NCBI RefSeq assembly: GCF_001984715.1
Contig: NZ_MSPR01000002.1
Location: 124,001 to 188,000 of the forward strand
Length of the DNA: 64,000 nucleotides
DNA from: Streptococcus azizii
Lineage (GTDB): Bacteria; Bacillota; Bacilli; Lactobacillales; Streptococcaceae
Reading direction: 5' to 3'
Below the pieces are notes generated by a model, which ran no database searches, was not told where the DNA came from, and was given only the letters and a program-made list of their open reading frames with translations. Positions 46,633-56,163 of this stretch are shown piece after piece. The stretch's first letter is position 1; each line of letters opens with the position of its first letter. Made by a program: the position numbers and the translations under genes.

Positions 46633-47135
46633 AAAAGAAAATATCTATTATTTTGATAGTAGTCGCTGGACTACTCGCCATTTTCTTAGTTGGACGACAA
46701 GTCATCAAACAAGACAATCCGACTAAACCTACGGTAGATTTAACTGTCTACACGATTTCTTCTAGTGATACGAAAAAATGGAATGAAGTAGGACAGGTAG
46801 AAACAGCAGAGGCTATCTACCTGATAACAGCAAAAGAAGTGTCCTCCTCAGAAGAAGTCTTTTCCAATATCATTGAAGATGGAACCGCTATGGGTTTCGG
46901 AGTTAGTGAGGAAGAAGTCAAACAATTTAACAACCTTTTAGGAGAAAATACCATAGAAGACTCTAAGCACAATCAATTAATTGGACTAGAATTTTTCACT
47001 TTTTCTACTGATGACGAGGGGTTTGTGGTAGCAAATATTGACTACGGAAAAGAAGAATTCAATTCTCAGAAAAAAGAGCAGAAAAAACTCTATAAAACCC
47101 TATACGACGCTTTTAAGGGACAAGGAAGCAACTGA
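46629..47135 (+). CDS. Membrane-anchored protein of the bacteriocin operon
   Basis: A 168-residue protein with one N-terminal helix (residues 4-24) and an acidic extracytoplasmic domain of about 140 residues. I do not recognise it. It overlaps the ABC ATPase gene by 4 bp and is the last gene before a strong terminator, so it belongs to the operon. It might be an accessory or immunity factor; that is inference from position. Confidence 0.7.
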   Translation: MKKKISIILIVVAGLLAIFLVGRQVIKQDNPTKPTVDLTVYTISSSDTKKWNEVGQVETAEAIYLITAKEVSSSEEVFSNIIEDGTAMGFGVSEEEVKQFNNLLGENTIEDSKHNQLIGLEFFTFSTDDEGFVVANIDYGKEEFNSQKKEQKKLYKTLYDAFKGQGSN

Positions 47136-47504
47136 AAGTATCTATCACGCTTTCTAGTAGACAATGTTCTATCTTTCAGGACATTCTCTTTTCGTACTCT
47201 AAGGCTCTGATAGGTAGCAGCTAAACAAGACGATTGGGTCTAACGAGAGCTTTTATCTTTAGAAGTTGAAACATTGAGGTCAAGGCTTCATGCACAAGAC
47301 CAAAATAAACAAAAAGAACAGCGGAATTCCTTGGTAACAAGGAGTCGGCTGTTCTTTCTCTATATTTATACTCAAGGAAACGAAGGGGAAGGTAGGTGAA
47401 TTAGTTGATAACTATTTCAAGTTGGAAATAAGAAAAGTCCCGACTTTTCTCAATAGCTCCATCCTACTTTAAACAAGTAAGCTAAAAACCTCCACTGGAG
47501 TTTC
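47136..47504. other. Intergenic region between bacteriocin operon and pepF
   Basis: It contains the operon terminator (47315-47355) and, just before the pepF end, a CCTCCACTGGAG palindromic module near 47474-47485 that is shared with the composite repeats. No gene is visible. Confidence 0.65.
47315..47355 (+). terminator. Terminator of the bacteriocin operon
   Basis: A long stem (AGAACAGC ... TTCCTTG / CAAGGAG ... GCTGTTCT) with a 4-nt loop and a TTCTCTATATTT run after it. It lies 180 bp past the last gene. Confidence 0.75.
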
Positions 47505-49307
47505 TCACAAATGCACCCCTTTTTCTACCAAGGATTCTAGCTCTGTCAAGCGGGCTTCAAAGACCTTGAAAGCGTCATTTAAATAGTCTGCCTTCGTCAT
47601 ATCCACACCTGCTTTCTTGATGACATTCAGTGGATAGTCTGAGCTACCTGCTTTTAGGTAATCAAGGTAATGTTCCTTATCTTCTGGGGTTCCGTGCACA
47701 ATCTTATGAGAGAGAGCTGATGCGGCTGCAAAGCCTGTCGCATATTGATAGACATAGAAGTTGTAGTAGAAGTGCGGAATGCGAGCCCATTCAAATTGAA
47801 TGTGTGGATTTTCTTCAGCAGATAGGCCATAGTATTTCTCATTTATTTCTGCATACAAATGATTTAAGAAGTCCGCTGTCAGTACTTCTCCTGCTTGGTC
47901 TGCCTGATGGATTGCCTGCTCAAACTCAGCGAACTGGGTCTGACGGAATACTGTCCCCCGGAAACCGTCCAAATAATGGTTCAAAATAGCAAAGCGACTC
48001 TTATCATCCTCAACCTCTGACAATAGTTTTTCTGTCAGCAAATTCTCATTAGTTGTAGAGGCAATCTCTGCCAAAAAAATGGAATAATGTCCATAGACAT
48101 AGGGCTGATTCTTACGGGTAAACATAGAATGGAGCGAATGACCCGTCTCGTGGATAAGCGTATAGAGATTATCCAGCGTATCCTGCCAGTTCAAGAGCAT
48201 AAAGGCATTGGTGTCATAAGCACCTCCCGAATAAGCTCCCGAGCGTTTTCCTTCATTTTCATGGACATCAATCCAGCGATTTTCAAAGGCTTCCTTCACC
48301 TGTAGGCTATATTCCTCACCAAAAATCGTCAAGGTATCGGCTGCTTTTTTCAAGGCAGTTTCATAGGTAATCTGGTAATCCACATCAGAAAGTGGGGTAT
48401 ACATATCGTACATTTTCAGTTGATCAATCCCTAGCAGCTTCCTACGCAGCTGAATATAACGATGCAAGAGGGGGAGATGCTGGTTAACAGCCTCTACTAA
48501 GGTATCGTAAACAGACTCTGGTATAAAATTTTTAGACAAGGCTGCTTGACGAGCGCTATCATAGTTGCGCAAACGAGCTTTTAGATTATTGACTTTTACA
48601 TTTGATTGCAGGGTCTTGGCATAGGTATGCTGGAACTGCTCATATGTGCTATACAGAGCTTCATAGGCTTCCTTACGTACCTCTCGGTTGCTTGATTCCA
48701 TAAAAGAAATATAGCTACCATGTGAGAGGGGAACAAGCTGTCCTTCTTCGTTGGCCACCTCTGGAAAACAGATACTGGCATTGTCAAGAATAGAAAAGGT
48801 TTCTGATGGTGCATCAAAAATCTCACTGGTTGCTGCCAACACCTCTTCTACTTCCTGTGATAAGACATGAGCCTTGCCTGCCAGTAAGGTTTCAAACTGG
48901 TGGCTGTACTGCTTCAAGGCTGGCTCTTCCTCCATAAAGGCTGCCAACTGCTCTTCTGTCACCTCCAGAAACTCTGGCTCATAAAAAGCAAAGGCTTGTG
49001 AAAGGGCTGCGTACAAGCTCAAGGCCTTAGCTTGACATTCTTGGTACTTTCCTTCACGGGTATCTTGGTCATTTTTCATAGATGCGTAGACATAAAGAGT
49101 TTCCATTCGACGCATGAGTCCCAGTTGTGCCTCACTGATTTCTAGTAAGCTCTGCGCTGAGTCTAACAAATGGCCTGAAAAACCAGCTGCTCCCTCCACA
49201 TCTGCCTGAAGAGCTGTAAAAGCTGACTCCCATGCCTCATCTGTTGGAAAAATTGTGGTCAAATCCCATTGGTAGATTTCATCAATATCCTTGCGTTGTT
49301 TTGACAT
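47505..49307 (-). CDS. pepF: Oligoendopeptidase F
   Basis: A cytoplasmic M3 zinc metallopeptidase that degrades peptides of 7-17 residues. The 600-residue protein has the HEXXH site [13 protein letters not shown] near residue 390 and a third ligand Glu in [11 protein letters not shown] about 25 residues later. It lies next to coiA on the same strand; pepF follows coiA in many streptococci, where the two can be co-transcribed in competence. Confidence 0.95.
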   Translation of the reverse strand: MSKQRKDIDEIYQWDLTTIFPTDEAWESAFTALQADVEGAAGFSGHLLDSAQSLLEISEAQLGLMRRMETLYVYASMKNDQDTREGKYQECQAKALSLYAALSQAFAFYEPEFLEVTEEQLAAFMEEEPALKQYSHQFETLLAGKAHVLSQEVEEVLAATSEIFDAPSETFSILDNASICFPEVANEEGQLVPLSHGSYISFMESSNREVRKEAYEALYSTYEQFQHTYAKTLQSNVKVNNLKARLRNYDSARQAALSKNFIPESVYDTLVEAVNQHLPLLHRYIQLRRKLLGIDQLKMYDMYTPLSDVDYQITYETALKKAADTLTIFGEEYSLQVKEAFENRWIDVHENEGKRSGAYSGGAYDTNAFMLLNWQDTLDNLYTLIHETGHSLHSMFTRKNQPYVYGHYSIFLAEIASTTNENLLTEKLLSEVEDDKSRFAILNHYLDGFRGTVFRQTQFAEFEQAIHQADQAGEVLTADFLNHLYAEINEKYYGLSAEENPHIQFEWARIPHFYYNFYVYQYATGFAAASALSHKIVHGTPEDKEHYLDYLKAGSSDYPLNVIKKAGVDMTKADYLNDAFKVFEARLTELESLVEKGVHL

Positions 49308-49337
49308 AAGTGGTTTACCTCCGTATCTCTCATTCTA

Positions 49338-50324
49338 TCATAAATCCAAGAACCTTTCTAACCTTTGATGAGGTTTTTTCTGAAGGATTCTCTGATAAAA
49401 GACAGGGGGATAAAGATACTGTTCCTCCCTACACTCTAATTGCTGGTAATAGGCCTGAAAGTTAGCATAGTAATCTGTTAAATCCTGTTGAACCTGAGCA
49501 AATCCGAGTGTAGACTGAGGTGGCCGGATTTGGGGATAAAAATCATCCAAACATTTGGTGAGGAGATTTTCCCCCTTCTGGTATAGCTGGGCTTGAGCCG
49601 CCATCCACTTCGGAGAGTGATGATAAAGTTGACGCGCAATATAGTCAAGTAACTGTGTGTCTTGTTTCCCTTTCAAAACGGATACTTTCCTCGCTTGATA
49701 AGGAAAACGTAAGGTCGCAAGCAAATCGCCAACTCCTAGGGGAAATTCTCTAGTCAAGCATTGCAGGTGACCGTGCAAATCTTCATGAATCAAATAACGC
49801 AGGCGTAATGTCTTGCGTTTCAAATCTAACTCCCAGACGAAAAAGCCTAGATATTGGCTAAAGGCTAGGAACTGCTTGTGCAATTTAGTCAAGCGATGTT
49901 TCAGCCATAGACGTTCTCCCAATAGCCACAGTACACAATAACCTGCTTGCTGATAAGCCTGGGTTCGTTCTTGTAAGCGACTTAGGGAGAGGCTAGAACA
50001 CTGAACTTCAAGAGCCAGCCTATCCCCTAGTACAATATCTGCAATCTGCTCAATTTCAGGTAGCCGCTTTTCCACTTCTACCCTATGTTGCTTCACACCC
50101 CACTGATATAAGCACTCCTTTAATAAGAGATGTTGAGCAGACTCATTTTCCGAAAAATAGTGACAAGCCCCTAAAGAGACATGGGCAAAATGAGCTCGTA
50201 CCACCTTTCCTTGGCGCAAACGAACGGGGCTGCTGCAGCCTGGACAAAAAAACTTCTTCCCTACTACTGCTTGCTGGCCCACTAAACAAATCGACTGCCC
50301 CTGCTCATTTTTAGCAACTAACAT
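49338..50324 (-). CDS. coiA: Competence protein CoiA
   Basis: CoiA is a late competence protein needed for recombination of incoming DNA. The 328-residue protein has an N-terminal CPGC zinc-type pair (FCPGCSSPV), a nuclease-like core where IADIVLGDRLALEVQCS carries the D ... E-x-Q pattern of the CoiA PD-(D/E)xK fold, and a helical C-terminus. A CIN-box-like site lies upstream, 19 bp before the start. Confidence 0.93.
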   Translation of the reverse strand: MLVAKNEQGQSICLVGQQAVVGKKFFCPGCSSPVRLRQGKVVRAHFAHVSLGACHYFSENESAQHLLLKECLYQWGVKQHRVEVEKRLPEIEQIADIVLGDRLALEVQCSSLSLSRLQERTQAYQQAGYCVLWLLGERLWLKHRLTKLHKQFLAFSQYLGFFVWELDLKRKTLRLRYLIHEDLHGHLQCLTREFPLGVGDLLATLRFPYQARKVSVLKGKQDTQLLDYIARQLYHHSPKWMAAQAQLYQKGENLLTKCLDDFYPQIRPPQSTLGFAQVQQDLTDYYANFQAYYQQLECREEQYLYPPVFYQRILQKKPHQRLERFLDL

Positions 50325-50342
50325 AAGCCCTCCTCTCTATTT

Positions 50343-50350
50343 TATTCGCA
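50343..50350 (-). promoter_or_regulatory. CIN-box (ComX/SigX) of coiA
   Basis: Minus-strand TGCGAATA (50343-50350), close to the streptococcal CIN-box TACGAATA, preceded by a run of seven Ts. It lies 19 bp before the coiA ATG. In streptococci this octamer is recognised by the alternative sigma factor ComX. Confidence 0.85.
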
Positions 50351-50354
50351 AAAA

Positions 50355-50385
50355 AACAAGCTACTCATTCTCTGAGCAACCTGTT
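50355..50385 (-). terminator. metG terminator overlapping the CIN-box T-tract
   Basis: On the minus strand AACAG.. GCTCA pairs with TGAG..GC..TGTT and is followed by TTTTTTT (50350-50356), which runs directly into the CIN-box. The same poly-T serves as the terminator U-tract and as the T-rich element of the coiA promoter. Confidence 0.65.
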
Positions 50386-50570
50386 TTTTGATTACGATAA
50401 TTTGTTTTGTCAACTGTTCTACAGAATAGACAGCAATAGATGGCCACTGTTACAGCATTCCATAGAGGAAAAACTGTCTTTGGTCTTTTCTAGCACAACC
50501 AGCCAAGCAGTAAGCCTCGTAGCCTACCTTCCAGCTAGCATATCCAAAACAGCTGAACCTCCACTGCTTC

Positions 50571-52565
50571 CTAACCGATCAGACTACCGTTTGGTACAGC
50601 AGGATCAACCGTCAAGAGAGTTAGACTATCACCATGTTCTGCAGATAACATCATCCCTTGGCTGATATGCCCCATCATCTTACGCGGTTTCAAATTAGCT
50701 ATGATTTGAACTTTTTTACCGACCAGTTCTTGCTCATTTGGGTAGTATGCTGCAATCCCAGAAAGGATCTGGCGATCCTCGCTATCTCCTGCATCCAGGC
50801 GGAATTGGAGTAGCTTATCACTCCCCTCCACTTTTTTGACTTCCTTCACCTCTGCAACACGGATTTCAACTTTTTCAAAGTCATCAAATTTGATTTCCTG
50901 ACGATTTAAGATCAAATCGACTTCTTCTGGTTTCCATTCTTTGGCAGTAGCTGGCCGACCTGCTGCCATTTGTTCCTTGATATAGGCAATTTCATCATCC
51001 ATCTCAAGGCGCGGGAAGATTGGCTGACCTTTTGAGGCAACAGTCAACCCTGATGGTAGACCAGCAAGCGCTAACTCTTGCAAACTGCTTACCTTATCCA
51101 CTCCTAGTTGTTCAAGGATTGCAGCACTCGTTGCCATCATAAATGGCGCAATCAAGTGGGCTACTAGGCGCAGACTCGCCACCAAGTGGCTCATGACAGC
51201 TGCAAGCTCCGTGCGTTTTTCTTCCTCTTTTGCCAATAGCCATGGAGCTGTCTCATCAATGTATTTATTTGTACGAGCAATCAAGGTCCAGATAGCTTCC
51301 AAAGCGCGCGGATAATCCACCGCTTCCATCTGCCTATGGTATTCAATAATAGAACTTGCCGCTACATTGGCTAACTCTCCATCAAAAGCTGTCACGTTTT
51401 CTACATAGGTAGGGACTTGTCCGTCAAAGTATTTATTGACCATAGCTACCGTCCGATTGAGAAGATTTCCCAAATCATTGGCCAATTCATAGTTGATTCG
51501 TCCGACATAATCCTCGGGTGTAAAGGTTCCATCTGATCCAACCGGGAGACTTCGCATGAGGTAATAACGTAAAGGATCCAATCCATAGCGCTTCACCAGC
51601 ATATCTGGATAGACGACATTGCCCTTAGACTTAGACATTTTGCCATCTTTCATGACAAACCAGCCGTGGGCAATCAGACGCTCTGGCAATGGCAAGTCAA
51701 GCATCATCAAAAGAATCGGCCAGTAGATAGCGTGGAAGCGCAGAATGTCTTTAGCAACCATGTGGAAAACGGTCCCGTTCCAGAACTTATCAAAATTCGC
51801 ATGATTTTCTTGACCGTAACCGAGAGCTGTCACATAGTTCAAGAGGGCATCAATCCAGACATAAACCACATGCTTGGGGTCTGATGGCACAGGTACACCC
51901 CAAGTAAATGATGTACGAGATACTGCCAAATCTTCCAAGCCTGGCTCGATGAAGTTTTTCATTATTTCATTCATACGACCGTCTGGCTGGATAAAGTCTG
52001 GATGCGCCTGAAACAATTCAACCAATCTGTCTTGATACTTGCTCAAACGTAAAAAGTAAGACTCCTCTGATACCCATTCCACCTCGTGACCAGAAGGGGC
52101 AATCCCGCCAATAACCTTACCTGTCTCATCTCGGAAAATCTCGGCTAACTGGCTTTCTGTAAAAAATTCCTCATCTGAAACCGAGTACCAGCCAGCGTAT
52201 TCTCCCAGGTAAATATCATCTTGGGCCAACAAGCGTTCAAAGACTTCTGCCACCACTTTCTCATGGTAATCATCTGTTGTGCGGATAAATTTATCATAAG
52301 AAATATCCAGCAATTTCCACAGTTCTTGAACCTCCCTCGCCATGCCATCTACATAGGCCTGTGGTGTAATCCCTGCTTCTACTGCCTTGGTTTGAATCTT
52401 TTGACCATGCTCATCGAGTCCTGTCAAAGAAAAGACATCATAGCCCATGAGACGCTTGTAGCGTGCCAAGACATCGCAGGCAATCGTTGTCGTTGCATTT
52501 CCGATATGAAGTTTTCCAGAAGGGTAGTAAATTGGGGTGGTAATATAAAAATTCTTTTCTGTCAT
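50571..52565 (-). CDS. metG: Methionyl-tRNA synthetase
   Basis: MetG charges tRNA-Met for initiation and elongation. The 664-residue class I enzyme has [13 protein letters not shown] (HIGH variant HIGN, about residues 16-21), [10 protein letters not shown] (about 297-306), an anticodon-binding helical domain, and a C-terminal tRNA-binding OB domain starting with [11 protein letters not shown]. The CP1 insertion has no paired CxxC zinc knuckle, so it belongs to the form without zinc. Confidence 0.96.
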   Translation of the reverse strand: MTEKNFYITTPIYYPSGKLHIGNATTTIACDVLARYKRLMGYDVFSLTGLDEHGQKIQTKAVEAGITPQAYVDGMAREVQELWKLLDISYDKFIRTTDDYHEKVVAEVFERLLAQDDIYLGEYAGWYSVSDEEFFTESQLAEIFRDETGKVIGGIAPSGHEVEWVSEESYFLRLSKYQDRLVELFQAHPDFIQPDGRMNEIMKNFIEPGLEDLAVSRTSFTWGVPVPSDPKHVVYVWIDALLNYVTALGYGQENHANFDKFWNGTVFHMVAKDILRFHAIYWPILLMMLDLPLPERLIAHGWFVMKDGKMSKSKGNVVYPDMLVKRYGLDPLRYYLMRSLPVGSDGTFTPEDYVGRINYELANDLGNLLNRTVAMVNKYFDGQVPTYVENVTAFDGELANVAASSIIEYHRQMEAVDYPRALEAIWTLIARTNKYIDETAPWLLAKEEEKRTELAAVMSHLVASLRLVAHLIAPFMMATSAAILEQLGVDKVSSLQELALAGLPSGLTVASKGQPIFPRLEMDDEIAYIKEQMAAGRPATAKEWKPEEVDLILNRQEIKFDDFEKVEIRVAEVKEVKKVEGSDKLLQFRLDAGDSEDRQILSGIAAYYPNEQELVGKKVQIIANLKPRKMMGHISQGMMLSAEHGDSLTLLTVDPAVPNGSLIG

Positions 52566-52619
52566 GTCTATTCCTTTCAGGGCAAATGAAACCCACTTCT
52601 ATTCTCCCCATTATACCAC

Positions 52620-52678
52620 AAAAAAGAGCCAGATAAAACTGAAATTCTACGACCAATCTACCGAGACTACCTAGCTCT
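52620..52678 (-). terminator. Probable DUF421 operon terminator
   Basis: Minus-strand AAAAGAGC and GCTCTTTTTT enclose a loop of about 40 nt between the DUF421 gene and metG. The stem is short for the loop, so confidence is moderate. Confidence 0.45.
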
Positions 52679-52682
52679 TTTG

Positions 52683-53315
52683 TTAATAAGTCACAACATT
52701 GAGTTCTCCCCTGTCATATTCGGCAATGAAAATTTCTGCTACTTCGTAATAACCGATCTCTGCTAGTCTTTCAAGAAGCCAGCTTTCTGATTTATCGATT
52801 GAGTCCAAAACGTCCGTCTGGATAGTACCATCTGCAATAAGAGGATACTTAGGATTTTCCTCGCCTGACTGCACCACAATCAGCTGACCATTTTGTTCTA
52901 AAACGGCACGCTTGACCTGTTTGAGCTGATAGATCCCCTGTCCTCGCAATTTTAATGCTACATCTGATGCCGTCAAACCAACCGAACGACAGGCTTCCAC
53001 ATCTACTGTTCCATTTTTAATCAAGATTGTAAATTGGCCATCAATCATGCGCTTAAGAAAATGATTGTGGGTTTTCATCCATTTTAAGCTCAAAACTAAC
53101 ATCGTCCAAATCAAGAGGATAATGCTGTATTGTAAAATCGAAATAGACGGGCTATAAATCACTCCGCCAATAATCCCACCGAGAACATAGTTTTGTACCT
53201 GGTCACTAGCAGAGTTCGGCGCAAGATTGCCCTTACCAGAAACATTGATGACAAAGATAAGGGAAATCAAACCTAGCCCTAGTTTAATCGCAATATCTAG
53301 ATAAGATAAGGTCAT
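52683..53315 (-). CDS. DUF421-domain membrane protein
   Basis: The 210-residue protein has about three N-terminal membrane helices and a C-terminal cytoplasmic DUF421 domain (YetF-like) from about residue 92 (DGQFTILIKNGTVDVEAC). The function is not established; Bacillus YetF-type proteins link to spore germination and envelope stress. The start overlaps the DUF3290 gene stop by 4 bp; the two are found paired in Firmicutes. Confidence 0.88.
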   Translation of the reverse strand: MTLSYLDIAIKLGLGLISLIFVINVSGKGNLAPNSASDQVQNYVLGGIIGGVIYSPSISILQYSIILLIWTMLVLSLKWMKTHNHFLKRMIDGQFTILIKNGTVDVEACRSVGLTASDVALKLRGQGIYQLKQVKRAVLEQNGQLIVVQSGEENPKYPLIADGTIQTDVLDSIDKSESWLLERLAEIGYYEVAEIFIAEYDRGELNVVTY

Positions 53316-53764
53316 CTGTCCACCTCCACCAATTCAACATCTACCTTATATAAATCCATTTTTTCTAAAAGATAGGTATCCCTTTCATTACCGCTGATAG
53401 CACGGTAGAAGTGTTCTCCTACCTTCATAATTGCTCCATCTGTCGCAGCGGCGGTATTGATATAGATTTCAGATTTATCTACATGTAACTCGTTGGACAC
53501 CACTTCAATAAAATGTAGGGAGGTGCGGTACTGACTATCTGACACTTGGTTATCCTGAAACTGGCTTATCCCAATTAGAACTGTGACAAGCAAGGCATTG
53601 AGTAAAATCATGAATAGTTCGCGATACTTGCTATCTTTTTTCGCATGGTAATATTGAAATGCTACAAAAGCAACCGCCACTAAAATTAACAGACCAAGCA
53701 CCCCCAGTACCCAATTAGCACTACTAATTTGACTTAGCACATAATCATAGGAATAAAACTTCAT
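53312..53764 (-). CDS. DUF3290-family membrane protein
   Basis: The 150-residue protein has two N-terminal helices (about 18-38 and 52-70) and an extracytoplasmic or cytoplasmic C-terminal domain. I chose the ATG at 53764 because of a GGAGG ribosome site 7 bp before it. The pairing with a DUF421 gene, overlapping by 4 bp, is typical for DUF3290. The function is unknown. Confidence 0.83.
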   Translation of the reverse strand: MKFYSYDYVLSQISSANWVLGVLGLLILVAVAFVAFQYYHAKKDSKYRELFMILLNALLVTVLIGISQFQDNQVSDSQYRTSLHFIEVVSNELHVDKSEIYINTAAATDGAIMKVGEHFYRAISGNERDTYLLEKMDLYKVDVELVEVDR

Positions 53765-53869
53765 TAAAACCTCCATTTAATTTTTGTCTATTATAGGAAA
53801 ATTTCTTGTTATTTTCAACTATTTTTCCTAAAGGTCTGAGCTAGAAAGAGGCTTGCTCTCTTCTTTTTT

Positions 53870-53878
53870 TGGTATAAT
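53870..53878 (+). promoter_or_regulatory. exoA extended -10 promoter
   Basis: TG-G-TATAAT (53870-53878) lies 30 bp before the exoA ATG; there is no good -35. Confidence 0.6.
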
Positions 53879-53908
53879 ATAAAAATAACAATAAGAAAAG
53901 GATACAGT

Positions 53909-54736
53909 ATGAAACTCATTTCATGGAATATTGATTCCCTAAACGCAGCCTTAACGAGCGACTCTGCTCGCGCCCAGCTTTCACAAGCTGTTTTACAGAC
54001 TCTAGTTAGAGAAGACGCAGATATTATCGCCATTCAAGAGACAAAATTATCAGCAAAAGGTCCGACCAACAAGCACTTGGAAATCCTTGAAGAACTTTTT
54101 CCAAACTATGAACATACGTGGCGTTCTTCTGTTGAGCCAGCTCGTAAGGGCTATGCAGGAACTATGTTCCTCTATAAAAAAGACTTGAATCCAGTCATTA
54201 GCTTCCCAGAAATTGGGGCGCCGACAACCATGGATTCTGAGGGGCGCATCATCACTTTGGAGTTTGATGATTTTTATGTGACTCAGGTGTATACGCCAAA
54301 TGCTGGCGATGGTTTGAAGCGATTATCCGACCGCCAACTCTGGGATATTCGGTATGCCGAATATCTCTCACAACTGGATAGCCAAAAGCCAGTTCTAGCC
54401 ACAGGTGACTACAACGTTGCCCACCACGAAATCGACCTTGCAAATCCTGCCAGCAACCGCCAGTCACCAGGATTTACAGATGAAGAGCGTGAAGGCTTTA
54501 CCAATTTACTTGCCAAAGGCTTCACAGATACCTTCCGCTACTTGCATGGGGACCTCCCCCACCAATACACTTGGTGGGCACAGCGTAGTAAGACCAGCAA
54601 GATTAACAATACAGGCTGGAGAATCGACTACTGGCTGACCAGCAACCGAGTGGCTGACAAGGTAAAAAAATCAGAAATGATTGACTCAGGCGCCCGCCAA
54701 GACCACACACCAATCGTGATGGAAATTGACCTATAA
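53909..54736 (+). CDS. exoA: Exodeoxyribonuclease III / AP endonuclease ExoA
   Basis: ExoA cleaves abasic sites and trims 3' ends in base-excision repair. The 275-residue protein of the exonuclease-endonuclease-phosphatase fold has MKLISWNIDSLNAA, the metal Glu in IIAIQETKLS, TGDYNVAHHEIDL, and the terminal RQDHTPIVMEI with catalytic Asp/His. It is followed after 9 bp by a VOC gene. Confidence 0.96.
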   Translation: MKLISWNIDSLNAALTSDSARAQLSQAVLQTLVREDADIIAIQETKLSAKGPTNKHLEILEELFPNYEHTWRSSVEPARKGYAGTMFLYKKDLNPVISFPEIGAPTTMDSEGRIITLEFDDFYVTQVYTPNAGDGLKRLSDRQLWDIRYAEYLSQLDSQKPVLATGDYNVAHHEIDLANPASNRQSPGFTDEEREGFTNLLAKGFTDTFRYLHGDLPHQYTWWAQRSKTSKINNTGWRIDYWLTSNRVADKVKKSEMIDSGARQDHTPIVMEIDL

Positions 54737-54745
54737 GGAGAACAA

Positions 54746-55093
54746 ATGATTACTGCATCCACGACCATGCTCTATGTGACAGATACCAAAGCGGCTATGA
54801 CATTTTGGACAGAAAAAATGGGCTTTGTCCTTTTAGAAACAGCCGACCACGGCGAAGCTGTTTCCTATGAAGTTGCCCCCTCATCTGATGCCGCAACTAA
54901 ATTTGGCATTCACGACCAACAGTGGGTAGCAAAAGCCAATCCTAATATGAATGTTGGCTTTCCAAGCCTTTTATTTGAAACAGAAGACCTAGAGGCTGAG
55001 TATGAGCGCTTGACCCAGGCAGGGGTTACCACCAATCCTATCATGGAATACCAAGGGATGAGCAATGTTATACTCAATAAAAATCAAAAGTAG
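54746..55093 (+). CDS. VOC/glyoxalase-fold protein, probably 3'-truncated
   Basis: A 115-residue vicinal-oxygen-chelate fold protein (glyoxalase/bleomycin-resistance-like): TMLYVTDTKAAMTFWTEKMGF, then GFPSLLFETEDLEAEYERL. The usual final strand (such as FFSDPDGNYFELVE-type) is missing. The last seven residues (ILNKNQK) lie within a 103-bp MITE-like element that begins at 55070. So the gene is probably truncated by element insertion; it may still be expressed with exoA. Confidence 0.75.
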   Translation: MITASTTMLYVTDTKAAMTFWTEKMGFVLLETADHGEAVSYEVAPSSDAATKFGIHDQQWVAKANPNMNVGFPSLLFETEDLEAEYERLTQAGVTTNPIMEYQGMSNVILNKNQK

Positions 55094-55410
55094 ACTAGGA
55101 AACGAAGGCGAAGGTAGAACTAGCGTTCACAGAGACTCTTGACAACGTATCCTTTTGATTTTTAAAGAGTATTACGTTTGCCGATAATAAAGGACACTAC
55201 ATCGCAGTAAGAGAAGGCAGGCAGAGATAAACGATTCTAATACTCACTAAAAATCAAAAGTAGACTAGGAAACGAAGGCGAAGGTAGAACTAGCGTTCAC
55301 AGAGACTCTTGACAACGTATCCTTTTGATTTTTAAAGAGTATTACGTTTGCCGATAATGAAGGACACTACATCGCAGTAAGAAAAGGCAGGCAGAGATAA
55401 ACGATTCTAA
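55070..55410 (+). repeat. Tandem duplication of a MITE-like element (2 x 170 bp)
   Basis: Two nearly identical 170-bp units (period 55091 to 55261). Each begins with a 103-bp element with terminal inverted repeats (ATACTC...AAAAATCAAAAG against CTTTTGATTTTT...GAGTAT; 55070-55172 and 55240-55342) and continues with a 67-bp tail. The two copies differ at only about four sites, so the duplication is recent. Confidence 0.8.
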
Positions 55411-55411
55411 G

Positions 55412-55462
55412 GAAGTTGAAAACATCGAGAGTTTTCTATCCCGATGTTTTCAACTTCTTTTT
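55412..55462 (+). terminator. Strong terminator after the tandem repeat
   Basis: A 16-bp perfect stem (GAAGTTGAAAACATCG and complement) with a 14-nt loop and a TTTTT tail. It may serve the exoA-VOC transcript. Confidence 0.75.
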
Positions 55463-55642
55463 CATGAACGGCCTTGTAAAGGAAAGGGAAACAAGAATGG
55501 GTAGCGCAAGCTATTTCTTGGTCCTATGCTCTGAGAAAGTCAAGCAGAACTATCCCAGCCAAGATGTAGACATGAAGAAAAAGCATGTAGCCATTTTCTA
55601 GCCACATGCATTCTTTCAACATATTTTCATTTTTTTACAGTC

Positions 55643-55750
55643 TATAGTCTGTTTAGTTTGCTTTTAGTACTAGGCAACGAGCTGCAGGCTGTACTTAGAG
55701 TACGGCAAAGTGAGTTAACGAAGTAATAAAAGATAAACTAAACGACTATA
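55643..55750 (-). repeat. 108-bp MITE-like element, copy 2
   Basis: It has the same terminal inverted repeats and length as 16153-16260 but inverted orientation. The inner sequence (ACGAGCTGCAGGCTG, AGTACGGCAAAGTGAG) is the complement of the first copy. No coding capacity is seen. Confidence 0.75.
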
Positions 55751-55806
55751 TCATAGGGATTTCCCACCTACCGTCATGATGGCAGACGGCTTCTTACCCA
55801 GCTAGA

Positions 55807-56163
55807 CTACAGGCCTAATTCCTTATAGGCAGTCCGATAGCCAATCTGTAGAATCTTCCCATCTTGAATCAGAAGGGGTCTTTTAATCAGCATTCCATCA
55901 CTTGCTAATAAGTCCAAGGCTTGGTCCACCGTTAACTGGTCAAATCTGTCTTTTAAGCCTAGAGTGCGGTAGCTATTCCCCGATGTATTGAAATATTTTT
56001 TAAGTTCTAGTCCTGTAGCTTCCATCCATTCTTTCAACTGGCTGGATTGAGGGGGATTAGACTTAATATCAATCGCTTCAAAGTCGAGTCCTAGAGCCTG
56101 TAATTCAGCCTTCGCCGCCCGACAGGTTGAGCATTTTGGATATTCATAAAAGAGTAACATCAA
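55807..56163 (-). CDS. ArsC/Spx-family reductase-like protein
   Basis: A 118-residue thioredoxin-fold protein of the ArsC/Spx/YffB family. The redox motif is YPKCSTCRAAKAEL with CSTC at about residues 10-13. The KRPLLI segment near residue 94 is typical of ArsC-family anion binding. It is more like the Spx/MgsR or YffB-type than a true arsenate reductase, because no ars genes are nearby. The start overlaps the ogt stop by 4 bp. Confidence 0.85.
   Translation of the reverse strand: MMLLFYEYPKCSTCRAAKAELQALGLDFEAIDIKSNPPQSSQLKEWMEATGLELKKYFNTSGNSYRTLGLKDRFDQLTVDQALDLLASDGMLIKRPLLIQDGKILQIGYRTAYKELGL

Larger units (their letters stand above)
55094..55806. other. Intergenic region with tandem repeat, terminator and MITE
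   Basis: It contains the second part of the tandem MITE-like repeat, the terminator at 55412-55462, a short hairpin of GCATGTAGCC type near 55584-55610, and the 108-bp element at 55643-55750. No gene is visible. Confidence 0.65.

Noticed and set aside
47630..47989. 119-codon frame antisense to pepF
   Set aside because: It is a shadow of pepF; the pepF reading frame has the HEXXH site and family length.
55416..55601. 61-codon frame after the tandem repeat
   Set aside because: It starts inside the terminator hairpin at 55412-55457 and has no recognisable features.
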